Assembly: GCA_910585635.1 (NCBI GenBank)
Contig: CAJUFE010000004.1
Coordinates: 62,001 to 126,000 of the forward strand
Reading direction: 5' to 3'
DNA from: an uncultured Lachnospiraceae bacterium
GTDB lineage: Bacteria; Bacillota; Clostridia; Lachnospirales; Lachnospiraceae
DNA length: 64,000 bases
Positions within the stretch are counted from its first letter, which is position 1. Every line of letters begins with the position of its first letter. This document shows positions 58,786 to 64,000 of the stretch, one piece after another. The position numbers and the translations under genes are program-made. The notes beneath the pieces are model-generated. The model saw only the letters and a list, made by a program, of their open reading frames with translations. It had not been told where the DNA came from and did no database searches.

Positions 58786-60087
58786 TCACTTAGTGAGCCC
58801 CGGCAGGAGCAGGCTGACCTGAGGTACAAAGGCGATGAACATGAGCGCGATAAAGAACGCGATCAGGAAGGGGATCGTGGCCTTGGCGATCTTCAGCACC
58901 GGCACGCCGGTCATGCTGCTGGCCACATAGAGGTTGATGCCCATGGGCGGCGTCACCATGCCGATCGCTAAGTTGGCGGTCATCATGATACCGAAGTGGA
59001 CCGGATCCATCCCCACAGACTGGGCGATCGGCAGGAAGATCGGGGTCAGGATCATGATGTTGGGGATGTTATCTAAGAGCATCCCGAAGACCAGGAGGAT
59101 CAGGTTGATCACCAGGATGACCATGACCTTGCTGGATATGCTCCCCAAGATCCCCGCGCTGATCACCTGGGGATACCGCAGCATGGTCAGGGCCCGTCCA
59201 AAGGCCGTGGCTGCCGAGATGATGAACAGGATGGTCACATAGGTCTTGCTCCCCTCCACCAGAAGGCCGGGCAGCTCCCGGATCTTTAAGGTCTTGTAGA
59301 CGAACAGGCTGATCAAAAGAGCATAGATGACGGATATAGCCGCCGCCTCCGTGGGGGAGGCGATCCCGCCGTAGATGCTCCCCAGGATGATCACCGGCGT
59401 AAGCAGGGCGAAGAAGCTTTCCTTGAACAGGGAGGCCAGCCCCATGCTCCGGATCTTCTCATAATTCTCCTTGAGCTTCTCCTTATCCTCCCCGCTCTTC
59501 TTGCAGTGGATATAGGCGCAGACCATCAGGGCCACACCGATCAGGATACCTGGGATCACGCCGCCGATGAACAGATCCGAAGGCGAAGCGTTGGAGGCGG
59601 AGGAATAGACGATGTAGGAGATACTGGGCGGGATGATCACGCCCAGGCCCCCGGCTACCGTCACGATGGCCGTGCTGAAGATCTTATCGTAGCCTAAGGC
59701 CACCAGGAAGGGGATCGTCATGGCTCCCACCGCCGATACCGTAGCAGGGGATGAGCCGGATATAGCGCCATAGAACATACAGGTGATGATCACCGCGCAG
59801 GGCATACCGGCTGTCCGGTTGCCGATAAAGTAGGCGAAAAAGTTAAAGAGCTTTTCCGAGATCTTCCCTCTGGCCATGATGATCCCGGATAGCATGAAGA
59901 GCGGTACTGCTAATAAAGTAAAGCTGTCAAGGCCGCTGACCATGCTCCGGATAGCCGCCTCTGCCGTATAGGGGAAGGCCGGATCTAACAGGGACGGAAG
60001 AGAGGCCATCCCTCCGAACACCACCGCTACCGGGGTCCCCACCGCGATCAGGACCGCGAACACCAGGAAAAATAACCCCATGGACAT
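58786..60087 (-). CDS. dctM: TRAP transporter large permease (second system)
   Basis: 433 residues with about 12 membrane segments. Family patterns: GTPVAVVFGGMASLP, AVPLFMLSGIIMARGKISEKLFNFF, GAISGSSPATVSAVGAMTIP and MVTPPMGINLYVASSM. The preferred start is ATG 60087, which overlaps the small-permease stop in a TGATG arrangement (stop-start coupling), with GGAGG just upstream; GTG 60090 is the alternative. Confidence 0.93.
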   Translation of the reverse strand: MSMGLFFLVFAVLIAVGTPVAVVFGGMASLPSLLDPAFPYTAEAAIRSMVSGLDSFTLLAVPLFMLSGIIMARGKISEKLFNFFAYFIGNRTAGMPCAVIITCMFYGAISGSSPATVSAVGAMTIPFLVALGYDKIFSTAIVTVAGGLGVIIPPSISYIVYSSASNASPSDLFIGGVIPGILIGVALMVCAYIHCKKSGEDKEKLKENYEKIRSMGLASLFKESFFALLTPVIILGSIYGGIASPTEAAAISVIYALLISLFVYKTLKIRELPGLLVEGSKTYVTILFIISAATAFGRALTMLRYPQVISAGILGSISSKVMVILVINLILLVFGMLLDNIPNIMILTPIFLPIAQSVGMDPVHFGIMMTANLAIGMVTPPMGINLYVASSMTGVPVLKIAKATIPFLIAFFIALMFIAFVPQVSLLLPGLTK

Positions 60088-60575
60088 CACGTATCTCCTC
60101 CTTTCCTCGCTCCAAGGACATCTAACGCCAGCACCTGGACCACCCGGATCACCGCCAGCCCAAACCCCAGGACCGGCGCCATATAGATGTACACCATAGA
60201 GATCTGGAGCGTGCCGCTGACCTGTCCGCTCTTTGCCACGGACTGCAGCACGCTGATCGAGCCTTTGAACATCCAGGCAAAGAACAGGAAGACGATCACC
60301 TGGGCGAAGATCCGCAGACCCTTTTGGACCTTCTCCGGCATGATCTGCACCAGGGCGTCCACACTGATCCCGCTCTTGTTCCGTATCCAGTAGCTGATGC
60401 TGGTGAACCCTGAGAAGATCAGACAGTATTTGCTGATCTCGTCGCTCCAGGTCAGCCCGCTGTTGAAGATGTAGCGCAGGATCACATTTGCTGAAGTCAG
60501 CACGATCAATGTCAGGAGAAAGACCGATAACAGGGCTTCTTCCACATGCTTATCCAGCCACTTGAGCATTTTCAT
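60087..60575 (-). CDS. dctQ: TRAP transporter small permease (second system)
   Basis: 162 residues from ATG 60575 (AAGGAGG upstream). Four membrane segments, with WSDEISKYCLIFSGFTSISYWIRNK as the DctQ-type conserved core. It is first gene of the minus-strand dctQ-dctM-dctP-amidohydrolase operon and is divergent from lysR. Confidence 0.9.
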   Translation of the reverse strand: MKMLKWLDKHVEEALLSVFLLTLIVLTSANVILRYIFNSGLTWSDEISKYCLIFSGFTSISYWIRNKSGISVDALVQIMPEKVQKGLRIFAQVIVFLFFAWMFKGSISVLQSVAKSGQVSGTLQISMVYIYMAPVLGFGLAVIRVVQVLALDVLGARKGGDT

Positions 60576-60762
60576 GACTTTTCCTCCTTCATCTCTTGTC
60601 CAGAACGTCCTTAAGACCAGTATACCCATCCTGCGGCCTGTCCGGGTATAACGGCACTTTTAAAGGATGCTCTGCTCTGCCGCTCTCGTCACATTTCCCT
60701 TCTTAAGATCCTTGGAAAATGATCTTTTGATCGATCTGTTGCAATAAAAAGGGATGTGATGG

Positions 60763-60807
60763 TTGTAAGATCATTATATATGCTCTATAATACTAAGTAA
60801 AGTTACT
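60763..60807. promoter_or_regulatory. Divergent lysR/dctQ promoters with dyad operator
   Basis: Plus strand: TTGTAA (60763-60768), 17 bases, TATAAT (60786-60791) for lysR. Minus strand: TTTACT (60801-60796), 17 bases, TATAAT (60778-60773) for dctQ. The dyad AGTAA-N2-TTACT (60796-60807) covers the dctQ -35 and the lysR start point, fitting a LysR-type autoregulated switch. Confidence 0.6.
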
Positions 60808-60871
60808 AATATTTTTATCAGTCAGTAGTTTTTGTAAGTATTATGGGAATATTGGATAAAAGGAGGATATC

Positions 60872-61798
60872 ATGGACTTAAAACTCTTAGAATATATCGT
60901 GGCGATCGCCGACTATGGGAATATCACGAAGGCGGCCGAAGCTCTCTACATCACCCAGTCCGGCCTGAACCAGCAGCTGATCCGGCTGGAAAAGGAACTG
61001 GACACCCAGCTCTTCTACCGGACGAAGCGCTCTCTCCACCCCACACAGGCAGGGAAGATCTATATCGAGAACGCAAGGGAGATCCTGCGGATCAGGCGGA
61101 ACACCTATCTGCAGCTCCATGACCTGAACCACAACATCACCGGGGAGCTGTCCTTCGGCCTCTCCTGGGAACACGGTATCAATATGTTCGTGGAGATCTT
61201 CCCGGAGTTCGTCAAACGGTATCCGGGGATCAATGTCCGCCTATATGAACGGCGGGTGAACGAGCAGCAGGAGATGCTGCGGACCGGCCGTCTGGATCTG
61301 GCCTTTATCATGCTCACGGAGAAGGATAAGGTGGATCTGGAATACATCCATCTCTGCGACGAGGAATTTATCCTGGGAGTCCCCCGCTCCCATCCGCTGG
61401 CGCAGAAATATGCCGCACCTCCGGGGGAGCCGCTGACCACCATCGACCTGCGGGAATTTAGAGAGGAGAAATTCTCCTTTATGTTCTCCTCCTCCACCCA
61501 GCGCAGCGCTATCGACCCTTTGTTCCAGGAGGCCGGCTTCACGCCGAAGATCATCTTCGAGACCTCCATGAACTACGCCCTTGCCAAGATGGTCTGCGCC
61601 GGGCTGTGCTGCACCATCATGCCCTACGACTATGCCATCAACGACGAGAACGGCGCATGGTTCCGCCTAAAGAGCCGGCCCACCTGGGAATGGGTGATCG
61701 CCTACTCCGGCAAGCTGCGCTTAAACGACTCCGTCCGCTATCTGATCCAGCTGATCCAACGATATGCCCGGGGGCGGGAGCTTATGTGGATGGACTAG
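60872..61798 (+). CDS. LysR-family transcriptional regulator
   Basis: 308 residues. N-terminal winged helix-turn-helix (about 1-60: LLEYIVAIADYGNITKAAEA and ITQSGLNQQLIRLEKELD), then the two-lobe effector-binding domain (about 90-300) ending in the usual YLIQLIQRYARGREL helix. AGGAGG lies 6 bases before ATG 60872. It is transcribed divergently from the dctQMP-amidohydrolase operon and probably activates it in response to the substrate. Confidence 0.92.
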   Translation: MDLKLLEYIVAIADYGNITKAAEALYITQSGLNQQLIRLEKELDTQLFYRTKRSLHPTQAGKIYIENAREILRIRRNTYLQLHDLNHNITGELSFGLSWEHGINMFVEIFPEFVKRYPGINVRLYERRVNEQQEMLRTGRLDLAFIMLTEKDKVDLEYIHLCDEEFILGVPRSHPLAQKYAAPPGEPLTTIDLREFREEKFSFMFSSSTQRSAIDPLFQEAGFTPKIIFETSMNYALAKMVCAGLCCTIMPYDYAINDENGAWFRLKSRPTWEWVIAYSGKLRLNDSVRYLIQLIQRYARGRELMWMD

Positions 61799-61885
61799 AG
61801 TATATAGCGTTCATTTTAAGAACTTGTTCCTTTTTAAAAAGAGATGGGGTATACTGTTGATAGGTACTTGCAAGATCAAAGATAC

Positions 61886-62014
61886 GTCCGTATCAGGCTC
61901 TATACTGGCTGATACGGACAGAAAAGGAGAAAAGATAGTCCCTTCATCACATGGACAGAGCGGTCCACTCTAAGATCACATACTGCCAACGCACATCTTA
62001 GTGGAGGACCGCTC
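61886..62014. terminator. Two hairpins between lysR and the alcohol dehydrogenase gene
   Basis: GTCCGTATCAG/CTGATACGGAC (61886-61919) is a perfect 11-bp stem. GAGCGGTCC/GGACCGCTC (61958-62014) is longer with inner CTAAGAT/ATCTTAG. The second is followed on the plus side by pyrimidine-rich DNA. They probably end both convergent genes. Confidence 0.6.
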
Positions 62015-62065
62015 CTTTATCTATCTCTCTTCTTTTGTCTGCATCCACCTGTTCTGCCTACAAGC

Positions 62066-63097
62066 CTACGGATGTACCACCACCTTGATCGACTCCGCGC
62101 TCATCTGCATATGGATGGCCTCGTCCATGTGCTCCAGATCATAGGTATGGGTGATCAGCTTTTTTAACTGCAGCCTACCGCTGTTTATCAGGTCCACGGC
62201 ACGCTGGTGGGTATCCGGGTTGATCATGGACCCCACGATCTTCAGCTCCTTCTTGTAGACATCGAAAAGGGGCAGGGGTACGGTGGCATCCACGCCCGGC
62301 ACAGAGAACAGCAGGATCGTGGCGGCGAAGCCTGCCGCCTTAAAGGCCTGCTCCACGGCAAAGGGCTTACCCACGCACTCGATCACCACATCAGCCCCCT
62401 TCCGTCCGCAGATCTCCCAGATCTTCTGGGGCACATCCTCATGGATCGGATCGATCGTGGCATCTGCGCCCACCTCCATGCCGATCTTCCTGCGCATCTT
62501 GACAGGTTCACTGAGGATGACGGTAGACGCGCCGCAGATCCTGGCCATCTGCACCATCATCAGACCGATGGTCCCGCCGCCGATCACCAGCACCACCTGC
62601 CCCGGACGGATCTGGGCCTGGTCGATCCCGTGGATCACGCAGGCCAGAGGCTCTGCCATGGCCGCCTCATCAAAGGAGATATCCTCCCGCACCTTAAAGC
62701 ACTGGGTCTCCGGGCAGACCGCATATTCCGCAAAGCCGCCGTTCACATTGACCCCAAGGGCGAACAGATGCTCACACTCCTGCTTCTTCCCCACACGGCA
62801 GGGAACGCACTGACCGCAGTACATGTTCGGGTCCATGGCCACATGGTCCCCCGGCTTAAAGGAGGTGACCTCCTCGCCTACCTTGGCCACCACTCCGGCA
62901 AACTCATGGCCCAGCACCACCGGCGGCGTCACCTCGGCGGAACCCTTCTCCCCATGGTAGATATGCACGTCTGTGCCGCAGATCCCGCAGGCCTTATTGT
63001 TCACCAGGATGTCGTGGGGACCCAGGGGACCAAAGGTCATCTCCCGCACCTCAAACTTCGGCTCGTGCTCTGCGCCTACAAAAAAACACCCTTTCAT
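62066..63097 (-). CDS. Zinc-dependent medium-chain alcohol/polyol dehydrogenase
   Basis: 343 residues from ATG 63097; AAAGGAG is about 10 bases upstream, which rules out the ATG at 63118. Catalytic zinc site CGICGTD (about 37-43) with GHEFAGVV; structural zinc from four Cys in YCGQCVPCRVGKKQEC; NAD(P)-binding Rossmann GGGTIGLMMVQMA. This is the sorbitol/threonine dehydrogenase-like group that oxidises secondary alcohols or polyols. It is convergent with lysR. Substrate unclear. Confidence 0.9.
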   Translation of the reverse strand: MKGCFFVGAEHEPKFEVREMTFGPLGPHDILVNNKACGICGTDVHIYHGEKGSAEVTPPVVLGHEFAGVVAKVGEEVTSFKPGDHVAMDPNMYCGQCVPCRVGKKQECEHLFALGVNVNGGFAEYAVCPETQCFKVREDISFDEAAMAEPLACVIHGIDQAQIRPGQVVLVIGGGTIGLMMVQMARICGASTVILSEPVKMRRKIGMEVGADATIDPIHEDVPQKIWEICGRKGADVVIECVGKPFAVEQAFKAAGFAATILLFSVPGVDATVPLPLFDVYKKELKIVGSMINPDTHQRAVDLINSGRLQLKKLITHTYDLEHMDEAIHMQMSAESIKVVVHP

Positions 63098-63180
63098 CAA
63101 AACACACTCCTTTCCCATATCCGCCTGATATCCATCTGTTTCCGTAATAGCCGATCCAGATCCTATTTTTAGACATCCCC

Positions 63181-63209
63181 ATTATACTAAACAAGGCTCG
63201 ATCTTTCAA
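63181..63209 (-). promoter_or_regulatory. Dehydrogenase promoter
   Basis: Minus strand TTGAAA (63209-63204), 17 bases, TATAAT (63186-63181). Confidence 0.7.
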
Positions 63210-63249
63210 CAGGAGCCTCCCTGCCGCCCTATTCTCACATCCCTATGAC

Positions 63250-63278
63250 TTGCCCTTCTCCGTTCCATCTGCTATACT
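63250..63278 (+). promoter_or_regulatory. Promoter of the partial esterase gene
   Basis: TTGCCC (63250-63255), 17 bases, TATACT (63273-63278) with extended TGC. Confidence 0.6.
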
Positions 63279-63319
63279 ATACCCCACAAACTTCTAAGAT
63301 CAAGAGGAGGCGATCAGCA

Positions 63320-64000
63320 ATGGCACTGATGCATGTAGACTTTTTTTCCGATGTACTGGGGATGTGCATGGAGATGGATGTGATCATCCCCCAGCAGACC
63401 AGACGGCAGATCGGGATGGAGGGCAAGGCGGAGGACGGACCCTATAAGACCATGTACCTGCTCCACGGCATGAGCGACGACCAAACGATCTGGCTCAGGA
63501 GGACCTCGATCGAACGGTATGTGAGCCAGCTGGGGATCGCGGTGGTGATGCCCACCACCCACCTGGGCTTCTATACCGATACGACCTACGGGATGCGGTA
63601 CTGGACCTTTATCTCCCAGGAGCTGCCCCAGATCTGCCGGGATTTCTTCCCCCGGATGTCCCAAAGAAAAGAGGATACCTTAGCCGCAGGGCTGTCCATG
63701 GGCGGCTATGGCGCGTGGAAGCTGGGCCTTGGGGCCAGCCAGACCTTCGGCGCGGCCGCCTCCCTCTCCGGCGCCCTGGATATGTCCGCAGACCTCTGCC
63801 GCCATATGGAGGACGAGAAAAGGCAGCTGTTCACCGGGATCTTCGGCAGCGCCGAACAGCTAAAAGGATCGGATAACGACCTGTTTACCCTGGCCGAGAA
63901 GCTGGCTGCTTCGAAAAAGCCACGTCCCCGTCTCTATGCCTGGTGCGGCATGGAGGACTTCCTCTATCAGGACAATCTCCACGCCTGGGATCATGTCAAA
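63320..64000 (+). CDS. Alpha/beta-hydrolase esterase (EstA/tributyrin-esterase type), 3' end cut by window
   Basis: 227 codons are present and remain open to the window end. ATG 63320 follows AGAGGAGG (63303-63310). Opening MALMHVDFFSDVLGMCMEMD and YLLHGMSDDQTIWLRRTSIERY are typical of the esterase/S-formylglutathione-hydrolase-like group. The nucleophile elbow GLSMGGYGAWKL is visible (Ser about 126), and an acid is in CGMEDFLYQDN. The catalytic His should lie just beyond the window. Members hydrolyse short-chain esters or remove acetyl and feruloyl groups from polysaccharides. No signal peptide is seen. Confidence 0.88.
   Translation, partial: MALMHVDFFSDVLGMCMEMDVIIPQQTRRQIGMEGKAEDGPYKTMYLLHGMSDDQTIWLRRTSIERYVSQLGIAVVMPTTHLGFYTDTTYGMRYWTFISQELPQICRDFFPRMSQRKEDTLAAGLSMGGYGAWKLGLGASQTFGAAASLSGALDMSADLCRHMEDEKRQLFTGIFGSAEQLKGSDNDLFTLAEKLAASKKPRPRLYAWCGMEDFLYQDNLHAWDHVK

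Overview
The window reads as a chromosomal segment of an anaerobic, moderately GC-rich Clostridia bacterium, most likely Lachnospiraceae. Pointers are a two-subunit transketolase, an N-terminal-rubredoxin rubrerythrin, DnaD/DnaI-type replication proteins, SAM-I and preQ1-I riboswitches, TRAP transporters, Cna-B surface-protein domains and a BTAD-type regulator. Species cannot be fixed from the sequence. No rRNA, tRNA, CRISPR array or intact insertion sequence was seen.

Layout. 0-1.9 kb: an AT-richer two-gene cassette, an AAA/ABC-type ATPase plus a small Toprim/RloB-like protein, that looks like a defence module. 2-15.8 kb: housekeeping and stress genes, including a DEAD-box helicase with a leader terminator, a two-component system, split transketolase, a HAD phosphatase, a PPIase lipoprotein, M18 aminopeptidase, D-aminoacyl-tRNA deacylase, a small alarmone synthetase, an S1-domain protein, a Fur-family regulator and rubrerythrin. 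16-18.9 kb: an accessory patch with a DUF4143 ATPase, a 5'-truncated PD-(D/E)XK protein carrying a 45-bp palindromic insertion, and a compact type I toxin-antitoxin locus. 19-29.6 kb: an operon of BTAD regulator, 54-residue protein and 3001-residue sortase-anchored surface protein, preceded by two matching 28-bp dyads. 30-41.5 kb: hybrid histidine kinase, Ca2+ P-type ATPase, a TRAP transporter, a secreted esterase and LuxS.

41.6-56.4 kb is mostly minus-strand core genes. They are a GH13 debranching-enzyme homologue that has lost its catalytic residues, exonuclease III, MetK behind a SAM-I riboswitch, MurA, PRPP synthetase with an overlapping membrane-anchored protein of unknown function, DnaI-like and DnaD-like proteins below a cluster of DnaA-box-like sites, MurC, and QueT behind a preQ1-I riboswitch. 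56.4-64 kb is a catabolic cluster: amidohydrolase, a second TRAP transporter, a divergent LysR regulator, a zinc alcohol dehydrogenase and the start of an esterase.

Co-working genes: MetK, LuxS and the SAM riboswitch belong to methyl-cycle metabolism. MurA and MurC make peptidoglycan precursors. The Fur-family regulator and rubrerythrin fit an oxidative or metal stress response. DnaD and DnaI-like proteins load the replicative helicase. The LysR, TRAP and amidohydrolase genes probably import and process one acidic substrate. Short tandem repeats (30-39 bp) recur in both coding and non-coding DNA.
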